A stretch of 64,000 nt of DNA from Sphingobacterium endophyticum (GTDB lineage: Bacteria > Bacteroidota > Bacteroidia > Sphingobacteriales > Sphingobacteriaceae), in contig NZ_SMMI01000012.1 in NCBI RefSeq assembly GCF_009733535.1, forward strand, positions 1 through 64,000, given 5' to 3'. The first letter of the stretch is position 1; each line of letters starts with the position of its first letter. The position numbers and the translations under genes were made by a program. The notes under the pieces were generated by a model that had not been told where the DNA came from, did no database searches, and saw only the letters and a list, made by a program, of their open reading frames with translations. This document shows positions 33,421 through 41,755 of this stretch, one piece after another.

Positions 33421-33444
33421 TTCTAAATAATTACATTTAAAAAT

Positions 33445-33496
33445 AGAAGCCCCAATATAGAATATCTAATGATAGGCTATAATTGGGGCTTCTTTT
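33445..33496. terminator. Bidirectional terminator between the H1-like gene and hisD
   Basis: AGAAGCCCCAATATAG (33445-33460) pairs with 33477-33492 with a single bulge, followed by TTTTT on the plus strand. A-rich sequence on the left gives a weaker T-run for the minus-strand his operon. Confidence 0.8.
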
Positions 33497-33510
33497 TATA
33501 ATAAGATTTT

Positions 33511-34797
33511 TTATTTCTTACGGATGCTGACCGCATTTTTATGCGCCTGCAAACCTTCCAATTCCGCTAATATTTCAACTGTCGAACCGATCTGTTGCAG
33601 TCCCTCTTCAGTAATATGTTGGAATGTAATTTTCTTGACAAATGAATCTACTGAGACACCCGAGTAGGATCTTGCAAATCCTGATGTCGGTAGGGTATGG
33701 TTGGTGCCTGATGCATAGTCTCCAGCACTCTCCGGTGTAAGATGTCCTAAGAATACAGAACCTGCATTCAACACCTTGTTGATAAGAGGCTTCCATTCAT
33801 CAGTTTCTAGAATCAAATGTTCCGGAGCATATAAGTTTGAGAAATCCATAGCTTCTTGAAGTGTATCGGCAATTACGATATAGGAGTTCAGCATTGCCTT
33901 TTCGGCTAATTCTTTTCTAGGCAAAACTTCCAGTTGCTTTTGCACTTCCTCCTCAACAGCTTTGGCAATATTTTCTGATGTACAGACCAAGACTGCCTGA
34001 CTATCGATGCCATGCTCCGCTTGAGCCAAAAGATCGGCAGCAACAAACGCTGGATTACAGCTCTCATCGGCTATTACCAAAACTTCAGAAGGTCCGGCAG
34101 GCATGTCGATACTCACATCGGTCAATCCCTGAATCAAACTTTTCGCCTTTGTGACAAATTGGTTTCCGGGACCGAATATCTTATTTACTTTTGGAATGCT
34201 CTCAGTGCCATAAGCCATCGCTGCTACGGCCTGAGCACCACCTACCAAATAAATTCGATCAATCTTTAGCAATTTCAAGCAATAAGCCACAAATCCATTG
34301 ATCTTTCCATTGTTTTGTGGCGGTGAACAAACAACTATTTCACGACATCCTGCAATCCTTGCCGGTATTCCAAGCATCAATAGCGTACTAGGCAGAACAG
34401 CGGATCCACCCGGAATATAGAGACCAACCTTTTCGATAGGCCGAACCTCACGCCAGCATTTGACTCCCGGCATAGTTTCAACCGTGCGCTCACGCTTCAG
34501 CTGCGTCTGGTGAAATTTATAAATATTCTGAAAGGCAATTTCCAAAGCGCGCATCTGATCGCGGGAAATGGTTGATGCCAGTTCATCGATTTCTTCCTGA
34601 CCTAAAAACAGCTTTTCAAGCTCAACTTTATCAAACTGCTTGGCATAGGACTTCAAGGCTGCATCGCCATGAGTCTTCACCTCATTGATGATATTTAATA
34701 CAGTATCCTGAATCGCATGATTAGGATCAGTATTCCTATTCACCAATTCCTGAATCTGCTCTTTCGATAAATCTTTATATAGATAAGTCTTTAGCAT
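33511..34797 (-). CDS. hisD: Histidinol dehydrogenase
   Basis: From the ATG at 34795-34797 the protein has 428 residues, the usual length. Family motifs are YIPGGSAVLPSTLLMLGIPA, IFGPGNQFVTKAK, DMPAGPSEVLVIAD and AEHGIDSQAVLV, and NLYAPEHLIL carries the catalytic Glu-His. It oxidises L-histidinol to L-histidine in two NAD-dependent steps in the cytoplasm. It starts 1 bp after the hisG stop. An upstream in-frame ATG would place the start inside hisG and adds residues foreign to the family. The remaining his genes are not in the window downstream; the operon ends at the terminator after hisD. Confidence 0.97.
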   Translation of the reverse strand: MLKTYLYKDLSKEQIQELVNRNTDPNHAIQDTVLNIINEVKTHGDAALKSYAKQFDKVELEKLFLGQEEIDELASTISRDQMRALEIAFQNIYKFHQTQLKRERTVETMPGVKCWREVRPIEKVGLYIPGGSAVLPSTLLMLGIPARIAGCREIVVCSPPQNNGKINGFVAYCLKLLKIDRIYLVGGAQAVAAMAYGTESIPKVNKIFGPGNQFVTKAKSLIQGLTDVSIDMPAGPSEVLVIADESCNPAFVAADLLAQAEHGIDSQAVLVCTSENIAKAVEEEVQKQLEVLPRKELAEKAMLNSYIVIADTLQEAMDFSNLYAPEHLILETDEWKPLINKVLNAGSVFLGHLTPESAGDYASGTNHTLPTSGFARSYSGVSVDSFVKKITFQHITEEGLQQIGSTVEILAELEGLQAHKNAVSIRKK

Positions 34798-34798
34798 T

Positions 34799-35650
34799 TT
34801 ACATGATAATTTTTTCGATCGGCATAACCACGATTCCCTGTGCACCTGCCGCTTTTAATTTGTTGATCTTATCCCAAAAATCATCCTCCGAAATAACCGT
34901 GTGAACAGCAACCCAACCTTCTTCCGCTAATGGAACAACCGTCGGACTCTTCACACCGTGCAACAATTCCGTAATTTGTGATAAATTCTTCTTCTCAACG
35001 TTCAAGACTACATATTTAGTCTCCTTAGCACGTAATACCGATTGTATTCTTTGCAATAACTCGCAGATGATCGGATTTTCTTCCAATCCTTCTCTACCGA
35101 TCAAAATAGCCTCTGAGTTACGAACATCAACAAAAGGTTTCAGACCATTGCTTTTCAATGTTCCCCCAGTTGAAACGATATCACAGATGGCATCGCTTAA
35201 GCCCAATCCCGGAGCAATCTCAACAGAGCCGGATATCATCTGAATATCGGCATTGATTTTATATTCGTCCAAGAATTGCTGAAGGATATTAGGGTAGGAG
35301 GTTGCAATCGATTTGCCGTTAAGATCTTCTAGTCGGTCGATGGTAGAATCTTTCGGAATCGCTAATTTCAAAGTACATTTTCCGAATCCCAATCTTTGCA
35401 GGTATTGCACATTCGAAAGAGTTTCCTCGATTACGTTTTCACCAACGATCCCTAGATCAGCAATCCCTTGCTCAACATATCCTGGAATATCGTCATCACG
35501 TAAGAATAGAATTTCTAAGTTAAAGTTGGAGACGGTAGTAATTAATGAGCTTTTATAGTTTTCGAAGTCCAAGCCACAGTTTTTCAGCAATTGAACAGAT
35601 TTTTCGTTTAATCTACCCGATTTTTGGATAGCTATTTTGAGATTTTTCAA
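34799..35650 (-). CDS. hisG: ATP phosphoribosyltransferase (long form)
   Basis: This 283-residue enzyme catalyses the first, committed step of histidine synthesis, joining ATP and PRPP. Motifs are LKIAIQKSGRLNEKSVQLL at the N-terminus, EQGIADLGIVGENVIEE and ICDIVSTGGTLKSNGLK. The C-terminal 75-residue ACT-like regulatory domain (YVVLNVEKKNLSQITELLHG to GAQGIVVMPIEKI) marks the long, hexameric form that binds histidine without HisZ. It heads the hisG-hisD pair and is preceded by a histidine-rich leader peptide 81 bp upstream. Confidence 0.97.
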   Translation of the reverse strand: MKNLKIAIQKSGRLNEKSVQLLKNCGLDFENYKSSLITTVSNFNLEILFLRDDDIPGYVEQGIADLGIVGENVIEETLSNVQYLQRLGFGKCTLKLAIPKDSTIDRLEDLNGKSIATSYPNILQQFLDEYKINADIQMISGSVEIAPGLGLSDAICDIVSTGGTLKSNGLKPFVDVRNSEAILIGREGLEENPIICELLQRIQSVLRAKETKYVVLNVEKKNLSQITELLHGVKSPTVVPLAEEGWVAVHTVISEDDFWDKINKLKAAGAQGIVVMPIEKIIM

Positions 35651-35731
35651 AATGTAGAGTTTATGTTGAGTGTAAAAAATTATTAATAAATAAAGAATCT
35701 GGGGTTTACTTGCTCCACGTAGAAGCCAATA

Positions 35732-35794
35732 CTAATATCTATCGCCACAATGGCGATGATGCATAAAGTAATGGTGTGTACAAGCGATCTTCAT
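35732..35794 (-). promoter_or_regulatory. his operon leader peptide and attenuator
   Basis: On the minus strand an ATG at 35794-35792 opens a 20-codon frame ending TAG at 35734-35732. The peptide is MKIACTHHYFMHHRHCGDRY, with five histidines. A perfect 7-bp hairpin (35741-35747 with 35751-35757) overlaps its last codons. Ribosome stalling at the His codons when charged tRNA-His is scarce would change folding of the leader before hisG, the classical attenuation scheme. I do not see a clear T-run terminator between it and hisG, so the downstream alternative structure is not resolved. Confidence 0.75.
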
Positions 35795-35921
35795 ATCAAT
35801 AACGCAACAAAAGTAATTGTTATCCAATTGCTATGCAAGGAAATTCATAAAAAAGATTCGAAATTATTAATTTGAAGAATCAGGAAATTAATAGACACAT
35901 TTAAATTCCAATTCTATATAA
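35795..35921. other. Intergenic region before the his leader
   Basis: A+T-rich sequence that must hold the his promoter for the minus strand and the end of the small membrane-protein gene. I see no perfect TAnnTTTG box. Confidence 0.3.
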
Positions 35922-36185
35922 TTACATCATCGTAAAAAGAAACCAGCAAATAAATAAGATCTGGATAACCATTGAAAGTTTATTGAGAAACCCATTGGTT
36001 CGCGCAAAATAGATTACAGAAAAAATAGCCAGGACAATAGCAATTATCATTAATACCCCAGAATCGATCATCCAAATACGATCATATCGGCTAGTCGCTT
36101 CAAGATGATCCTTAGAATTTTGAAAAACATAAATCCACGAACCTGTCAATGCAATATTCAGCAACAACGATAAGTAAGCAACCAC
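35922..36185 (-). CDS. Small three-span membrane protein
   Basis: This 87-residue protein has three hydrophobic helices (AYLSLLLNIALTGSWIYVF, VLMIIAIVLAIFSVIYFA and LSMVIQILFICWFLFTMM) and few charged residues. It is likely an inner-membrane protein. No family is recognised. It reads in the same direction as the his genes but is separated from them by more than 250 bp. Confidence 0.55.
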   Translation of the reverse strand: MVAYLSLLLNIALTGSWIYVFQNSKDHLEATSRYDRIWMIDSGVLMIIAIVLAIFSVIYFARTNGFLNKLSMVIQILFICWFLFTMM

Positions 36186-36427
36186 AGGCTTAATTTTATT
36201 CCATAATTCTTTGTTCTTAACTGATATATTGGTAATTCTAATTTAAGCAAAAGAAATGGGATTTAATACGCCATCCCTCATCGCAAGATGAGGAAACAGT
36301 TTCCATTTAAAAACATCTCCATAAAGATTCTTGCTTTCCTCAGAAACTGCGATACCCAAAATACTTTCATTCCATGTCGTAAGACATGGAAACTATTTCC
36401 AAATAACCCATATCAAATAGCCAATAA

Positions 36428-36450
36428 AAAAGCGGGCATTGCCCGCTTTT
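36428..36450 (-). terminator. Intrinsic terminator, minus strand
   Basis: AAAAGCGGGC (36428-36437) pairs perfectly with GCCCGCTTTT (36441-36450) around a 3-nt loop. On the minus strand it is followed by more T residues (TTTTTTATT). It could end the DUF5686 transcript, 420 bp beyond its stop. Confidence 0.65.
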
Positions 36451-36584
36451 CATTCAGTGGTAAATTATCCACCCTCACATTATTAACCATCACTAAACAA
36501 TCCTTCTCCACAATTTCACCACTAAAAACTATTTCACTAATTCAAACTAAAATTCTAAATCAAACACCTAGACAGGCTTAAAAT

Positions 36585-36676
36585 ATCTCATCCCTCTGGG
36601 ATTTTTGATGTATTGTCCAACATTCTTCCAGGCCTTTCAGACCTGGCTATAGACATCTCATCCCTCTGGGATTTTT
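36585..36676. repeat. Two copies of a 22-bp intergenic repeat
   Basis: ATCTCATCCCTCTGGGATTT recurs exactly at 36585-36604 and 36655-36674, both extended by TT, 70 bp apart. The core TCCCTCTGGGA is nearly self-complementary. The spacer contains AGGCCTTTCAGACCTGG, also partly palindromic. This looks like a dispersed extragenic palindrome family of Bacteroidota. The function is unknown. Confidence 0.7.
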
Positions 36677-36873
36677 TATAAATTATCGATCATTTCCCAT
36701 TCCATACAGCACTCGCTATCCAATAACTTCACTATTCCCAACAATATTTTCCACCAATAACCTCAGCATTTCCACCAGTCCCTTCTATCCATCCAATCCA
36801 TCCATTCCCACCAATACTTCCAATCCACCAATTCTTTCCCCAGATCCTGTCATCCTATAATCCCAAAATCCTG

Positions 36874-39444
36874 TTAGAAGTCGAATTTAACTCTTGCCCT
36901 CACACCCCATTTCGGAGCTTCAGGATGATCCAGGTAGTTTAATCTTCTAACAAGATCCACCCTTAATACCTTAAATATATTCGCCACACCGGCACTTGCT
37001 TCCATGTAAGGCTTATTTCCAAATGTAAAGGACATCTGTTCTCCGGCACTATTAGTTTGCCAATCGTAAACCTGGTTGTTTAGGCTAGGGTTATTGCTGT
37101 CACGAAGACCTCCATAAACACCTTTGAAACTAAACACCTCCCTCAGCTTCAATTTATTCAGCAATGGAATTTTATTGAAGATAAATCCGTTCATATAGTA
37201 CTGTACGTTCCATGAAACATGATGGTCGGAAATAAATTCCATAAAGTTCATCAAGTTATAGGACTGTAGCTGATAAGCATAAGTCTGGTTGGCACGGTGG
37301 ATGTTCAAGACAGGGAAGGGAAGGTTCTTTCCGGCGATGTAAGTACCATCCACATTGACGTCAGCATATCCCAATTGGGATAGGTAGAACCTTTTGAATA
37401 TCCCAGCCGAGAAATTATGGTAATTGTATTCACCTCCAAATAATCCTTTCACACCAGCCGTATAGTTGAAGGTCATGATTGGGTATTTGTTGAAAATCGG
37501 CGTTCTATAATTTTTACCTTGATAAAATTCCTCTTTCGGAGCATAGCGGATTCCAACATTGAATTCCGTACTCTGCAGGTTGTTGATGATCCGATGGGAT
37601 CCATCTGGCTGAAGCAATGAATAAGACAATACTCCGGCAGGAGTTTGTTTCCATGTTCCCAGTCCTGCATTCAGGGAAAGGTGGTTGCTGAATTCAACCT
37701 TATAGTCTAGTCGATAAACTTCATTGTACAGGTAGCTCATATTTTCACCACGTTTAAAAGAAAGCAAAACGTTGTCCTCCTGAACGAACTCTAAATTCTG
37801 TCCCGGGATTTTGGTGTCATATGAAGCAGATACTCGAAGGTAGTGCTGTGGAAATTTATAGATAGACTTATTGTTCAGCGAATAAGTTCCGGAAAGGAAA
37901 TATTTCCATTTCTGATCCTCGAAACCATAGGCACCATATCCTTCAGCATAGAATCTTTTGCTCAGCTGCTCGGTCGTTCTACCACCCACACGAAGGCGGA
38001 AACCTTCCACAGGGTTATAAGAATAGAACGTATTGACAGGACCGATCTCAACTGGTCCCGCTTGTTTATATCCTGAGAATACCAATGCTGAAATATCCAT
38101 AAATGTACGGAAGGAAGGCATTCTCTGTAAACTATCGATATTCGTATAAATCGATTTCTCAGATTTGCTCAATGGTTCAGGTCTCAAGGTTGCCCAATAG
38201 CTTTCCGAATTATCTACTTCTACCTCTTCCTTTTGTTCCGGAGTTACCATGTATTGATCCGGTACAGCATAGATGGAGTCTGGTCTTGACTGACCATTCA
38301 CGTAATCGTTGATCAATACCACCCGCTTACCTTTAATTCCTTTTCCTTTGCCCGTAATGGCAAAGTCAATTCCAAGGCTGGATTTTGTCAGATAATATTT
38401 ATTGTCTTTGGTTTTACTAAATCCCAATTCGATATTCAGATCACGTACAAAATTCAGGTTGATCTCATCTGCAACCGTCATTTCAGCTGCTTTCACCGCA
38501 TAATTTCCATCCAGTGTAACGTACAATTTTCCTTTAAATAAAAGGTCATTTTTATTCCTAGGAAAAAAGCTCAGTTCAACTAGAGATTCATTATCCGTTT
38601 TTATAGTATCTGTAATATAGAATCTGTAAAATGTGGGAGCAGAGTTAGCAATTGGCGACAATAATTGATTGGTCAATATGCTAATGTTGTTGTCATAGAT
38701 TTCAATCTCATCATAAAGACGGTTAAAGTATTTACTTAGACCATCATTGTCCACGAATTTAGGGTCAAATTCCGCTTTTCTGTCAGCCAGGATATATTGT
38801 TTTTTTGCATTCGGGTTTTTCCTGAAATAAACTTTGGAGAATTTCTCCTCCATATATGCTGGAAGTACATAGTTTTTAGAAGTATCGTCGGACTCGAATA
38901 AAAATTGATAGTTTTTAAATACTTTCTTGTTTTTAAATTTTTCATCCAGATTGCTTAATCCAAGGCTGATCTTTTCATATTGATCGAATTCAGCATATTC
39001 TTGGCCAGAAAGCCTGTTTTGATCCCGATGTTCAACAACCTTTCTGATCAAGTCAACAGCTGGATTATTTTTATTCGAATATTTTCCGCGTTTTGGTGCT
39101 TTAATAACAATTTCTTCAATGGAGTTAGCTGGAAAAAGCATAACACGAATGGTCTGTTCTTTTTCAGCGGATAGCGGATATTCTTCAGATTCAAAGCCGA
39201 CCGAACTCACCTTAATTTTTTTGTATTCCGATGGAATGCTAAGGACATATTCGCCTTGGGCGTTGGAACTCGTACCAATTTCTCTATTTGCACCCATAAC
39301 CTTAATGCTTGCATAAGGTATCGGCTCGTAATTATCCGCATTCATTATTTTTCCTTTAATGGTAACGGTACTTTGAGCGGAAAGGTTGAGGAATGATAAT
39401 AACATTCCAAACAGTATAGTAAAGTGTAAAAATCTTGTTTTCAT
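36874..39444 (-). CDS. DUF5686 outer-membrane protein with carboxypeptidase-like domain
   Basis: From the ATG at 39442-39444 the protein has 856 residues. A signal peptide (FLHFTILFGMLLSFLNLSAQ) precedes a carboxypeptidase-like regulatory domain (VTIKGKIMNADNYEPIPYAS) of about 90 residues. The long DUF5686 region follows, with beta-strand-rich C-terminal sequence ending RARVKFDF, the aromatic end typical of outer-membrane barrels. No TonB plug is visible. DUF5686 proteins are abundant in Bacteroidota and their role is unknown. The longer start at 39492 would add 16 residues before the signal and is unlikely. Confidence 0.85.
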   Translation of the reverse strand: MKTRFLHFTILFGMLLSFLNLSAQSTVTIKGKIMNADNYEPIPYASIKVMGANREIGTSSNAQGEYVLSIPSEYKKIKVSSVGFESEEYPLSAEKEQTIRVMLFPANSIEEIVIKAPKRGKYSNKNNPAVDLIRKVVEHRDQNRLSGQEYAEFDQYEKISLGLSNLDEKFKNKKVFKNYQFLFESDDTSKNYVLPAYMEEKFSKVYFRKNPNAKKQYILADRKAEFDPKFVDNDGLSKYFNRLYDEIEIYDNNISILTNQLLSPIANSAPTFYRFYITDTIKTDNESLVELSFFPRNKNDLLFKGKLYVTLDGNYAVKAAEMTVADEINLNFVRDLNIELGFSKTKDNKYYLTKSSLGIDFAITGKGKGIKGKRVVLINDYVNGQSRPDSIYAVPDQYMVTPEQKEEVEVDNSESYWATLRPEPLSKSEKSIYTNIDSLQRMPSFRTFMDISALVFSGYKQAGPVEIGPVNTFYSYNPVEGFRLRVGGRTTEQLSKRFYAEGYGAYGFEDQKWKYFLSGTYSLNNKSIYKFPQHYLRVSASYDTKIPGQNLEFVQEDNVLLSFKRGENMSYLYNEVYRLDYKVEFSNHLSLNAGLGTWKQTPAGVLSYSLLQPDGSHRIINNLQSTEFNVGIRYAPKEEFYQGKNYRTPIFNKYPIMTFNYTAGVKGLFGGEYNYHNFSAGIFKRFYLSQLGYADVNVDGTYIAGKNLPFPVLNIHRANQTYAYQLQSYNLMNFMEFISDHHVSWNVQYYMNGFIFNKIPLLNKLKLREVFSFKGVYGGLRDSNNPSLNNQVYDWQTNSAGEQMSFTFGNKPYMEASAGVANIFKVLRVDLVRRLNYLDHPEAPKWGVRARVKFDF

Positions 39445-39826
39445 GCCATGACTTTTTGACTTTTTTGTGTTAGTGTTCAAAAAGTATTGCAAATAAAGAT
39501 ATTATTGCTGATTTATAAAATAGAGTTATTGACGATTTGACTTTTTTATGATAATTGGTCAGTAAAAATTAGTTGTTATGACAAATAATTTACTGTTCTA
39601 TTCCGCGGTCAAGGATTTTTATGGACGCTTCAAGATCCGTTCGTGTTTTGCTCGTGTTTTGCTCGTGTCTCGTCCACAGCTTGTCCAAAACTTATCCGGA
39701 GCTCGTCCGCTCACAAGCGGACGAGCTGTGGACAATGTCCACGCGAGGTGCGGACCATTCACGACCAAAACACGAGCATGATACGACCTTGACACAAGCA
39801 AGGCAATGAAAAACTTAAGATCCTAT
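39445..39826. other. Intergenic region with an extragenic palindrome
   Basis: About 380 bp between the DUF5686 gene start and the DMT permease gene end. It holds the large inverted repeat at 39650-39777 (separate entry). Open frames on both strands of this repeat mirror each other and are not genes. Confidence 0.6.
39650..39777. repeat. Large imperfect palindrome of GCTCGT/GTCCAC words
   Basis: The centre is a perfect 12-bp hairpin (39700-39711 with 39716-39727, loop CACA). The outer arms GCTCGTGTTTTG (39650-39661) and CAAAACACGAGC (39766-39777) are also perfectly complementary. Between them are related words such as CGTCCACAG, TTGTCC and GTGGACA. The segment is far more G+C-rich than its surroundings. 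It looks like a composite extragenic palindromic repeat, possibly mobile, of the kind spread by REP-associated transposases. Confidence 0.75.
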
Positions 39827-41020
39827 TTAATCATAGAAATCTTGATTATGTTCTTTTGGAGTTCCTGAATTCTTTTGATTTAAAGAATCAGTTGTATTGT
39901 CATTTGATTTTGGGTTTTCTTTTGGCTTTTTAGATTTCTTTTGGCCAAATTCAGCAACCTCGACAATACGTGGGATACTACTTTTAGGTGCCATATGGCG
40001 GAGTTTACGGATCTTGCGACGCCTTTTGTAGTTTCGGATGATATCGCTGTCTCGATACAGATTCCAATTCATCAGCAAGACACTAAACAGTACTACAGCC
40101 AGTCCAATGATCTGCATTCGGCTAACGATATGGTCCGTGAAGAAATGTACGAGGATCAATGCCACGATTGGATTTACATAGGCATAGGTGCTGACCTCAG
40201 TTGCTGGACGTACCTGCAATAGAAAAATGTAACAGCTAAAGGCTAGGATTGACCCTAAAAGAGCTAGATAGATCATTGCTCCCCAATATTCGATTGGAAC
40301 TGCCTGCACATCAAAATTCTTGTATTCTCCATTAAGTAGGGCAACGGTTGTAAATGCTGTTCCGGCAACGACCATCTGCCAGGCCGTTTTGACCATAACA
40401 TTCAGGTCTTCTTCAGGCTCTTTTTCAGAAGTAGATTCGTTGATTTTTTTCTTTTGTGCGTTCTTGCTGTATTTGGAAATAAGTGAACCAACAGTCCAGC
40501 CTATCGTACCCACAGTCATGACAATCATGGCAGTTAGCTTTTTGTCACTGTCGCCATCATCGGTAGGAGCGCCAAAAATTTGTTCGGCAAAAAGCATCAC
40601 TACACCTAGGAAACCTAAGATCAGTCCGAGCAAGGTAGGAATGCTGGAAAAGTTTTCTTTCCATTTGGGTTTATCGAGCACAATAAACCAGATGGCTGTT
40701 GCAGCTGATAGGATGGATACAATGGCACTCGATATAAACTGCTCGGACCAAATAATAGCCGCCATGTCGACAAATAACAATAAGAATCCAACCAAAGCAG
40801 CGTCTTTGACCGCTTTTTTGATATAGATTTTATAGCCTTTCATCCAACAGTACAGCATTAGTAAGGTACCCGCAATAATAAAGCGGATTGATCCTAACAC
40901 AAATGGTGGAAAAGCATGCAATGCTTTCTCGATAAAGAAAAAGGTAGATCCCCAAACAATGTAAACCACCAGATAGGCAAAGATGATGACACTTCCTGAT
41001 GGACTTGATGATTTAACCAT
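39827..41020 (-). CDS. EamA-family (DMT superfamily) permease
   Basis: This 397-residue protein has ten hydrophobic helices in two EamA repeats (VVYIVWGSTFFFIEKALHAF starts the first; MIYLALLGSILAFSCYIFLL is in the second). Between the halves is a hydrophilic loop with Lys/Glu (KKKINESTSEKEPEEDLN). The C-terminal 90 residues are a highly charged Lys-rich cytoplasmic tail not usual for the family. It exports or imports small metabolites such as amino acids. It lies 8 bp after an Lrp-type regulator gene on the same strand, which points to amino-acid efflux controlled by Lrp. Confidence 0.85.
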   Translation of the reverse strand: MVKSSSPSGSVIIFAYLVVYIVWGSTFFFIEKALHAFPPFVLGSIRFIIAGTLLMLYCWMKGYKIYIKKAVKDAALVGFLLLFVDMAAIIWSEQFISSAIVSILSAATAIWFIVLDKPKWKENFSSIPTLLGLILGFLGVVMLFAEQIFGAPTDDGDSDKKLTAMIVMTVGTIGWTVGSLISKYSKNAQKKKINESTSEKEPEEDLNVMVKTAWQMVVAGTAFTTVALLNGEYKNFDVQAVPIEYWGAMIYLALLGSILAFSCYIFLLQVRPATEVSTYAYVNPIVALILVHFFTDHIVSRMQIIGLAVVLFSVLLMNWNLYRDSDIIRNYKRRRKIRKLRHMAPKSSIPRIVEVAEFGQKKSKKPKENPKSNDNTTDSLNQKNSGTPKEHNQDFYD

Positions 41021-41028
41021 GATTTATA

Positions 41029-41508
41029 TTAATCCTTTGAAGGGATAACTAATTTATTGTCTTCTTTTACAGTTTCTAAAACGATTGTAGTTCTAGTTGA
41101 TATAATTCCTTCTATCTTACTCAAGGTGTTGCGCATAAGGTCAACCAATCCTGCGGAATCATTTGTTCTTACCTTGATTAGGTAGCCATCCTCTCCAGCG
41201 ATATCATGTACTTCCAATACTTCCGGAATTTCAGCTAATAGGAGTCCTACTTTCTGCACACCGATGATATCCTGGGTCTTTATAAAGATGAAGGAAAGCA
41301 TTTTTTGATCCAATGCTGCTGGATTGATGCGGGCATTATATTGAAGGATAACCTCCTTTTGTTCTAATTTCTTTACGCGTTCCAAGATAGCCGAAGGAGC
41401 CATTCCGAGCTCTCTGGCAATATCAGCATTGTTAGTGCGGGCATTATCCTGCATAATGCGGATGATTTGCAGGTCAATTTGATCTAATGATATTTCTAGT
41501 TTTGCCAT
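41029..41508 (-). CDS. Lrp/AsnC-family transcriptional regulator
   Basis: This 159-residue protein has an N-terminal winged HTH (IDLQIIRIMQDNARTNNADI then ELGMAPSAILERVKKLEQK) and a C-terminal RAM/ACT-like domain (FIFIKTQDIIGVQKVGLLLA, VLEVHDIAGEDGYLIKVRT). This is the standard Lrp size and layout, with amino-acid binding at the dimer interface. It is upstream of and nearly adjacent to the DMT permease gene, so it probably regulates that gene in response to an amino acid. The divergent oxidoreductase gene starts 248 bp away. Confidence 0.93.
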   Translation of the reverse strand: MAKLEISLDQIDLQIIRIMQDNARTNNADIARELGMAPSAILERVKKLEQKEVILQYNARINPAALDQKMLSFIFIKTQDIIGVQKVGLLLAEIPEVLEVHDIAGEDGYLIKVRTNDSAGLVDLMRNTLSKIEGIISTRTTIVLETVKEDNKLVIPSKD

Positions 41509-41755
41509 AGTGTTGCAAATATCGGTAATTCCGAATTAAATTCAAAGAATTGGCAATAATTTAGAATTTTATTCAGTGAATTATTGTTCTGAAAGGATGA
41601 ATTTTGCTTGAATTGAGATTTAGATAAACCTATTTATGGAGGTTGATTCATAGGTCTTTACGAATATACATAAATAGTTGAAATATTGGAAATATGCGTT
41701 TAGAACTGATATTTAATGAAACAATGTGTAATTTTGGGTTTCAATCTATCTAATC

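Larger units (their letters stand above)
36186..36873. other. Long intergenic region with repeats
   Basis: No gene is seen in 688 bp. It holds a CCATGTC/GACATGG hairpin at 36374-36391, the terminator at 36428-36450 and two copies of a 22-bp repeat (36585 and 36655). A C-rich, pyrimidine-biased stretch (36690-36860) with recurring CCATTCC and CCACCAAT words follows. The bias suggests old repeats or a transcribed trailer of the following minus-strand gene. Confidence 0.5.

Noticed and set aside
39578..39809. Small open frames on both strands near 39.6-39.8 kb
   Set aside because: They arise from the two-fold symmetry of the extragenic palindrome and translate to mirror-like low-value peptides.
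40320..40826. 168-residue plus-strand open frame
   Set aside because: It is antisense to membrane helices of the DMT permease and has no ribosome-binding site.
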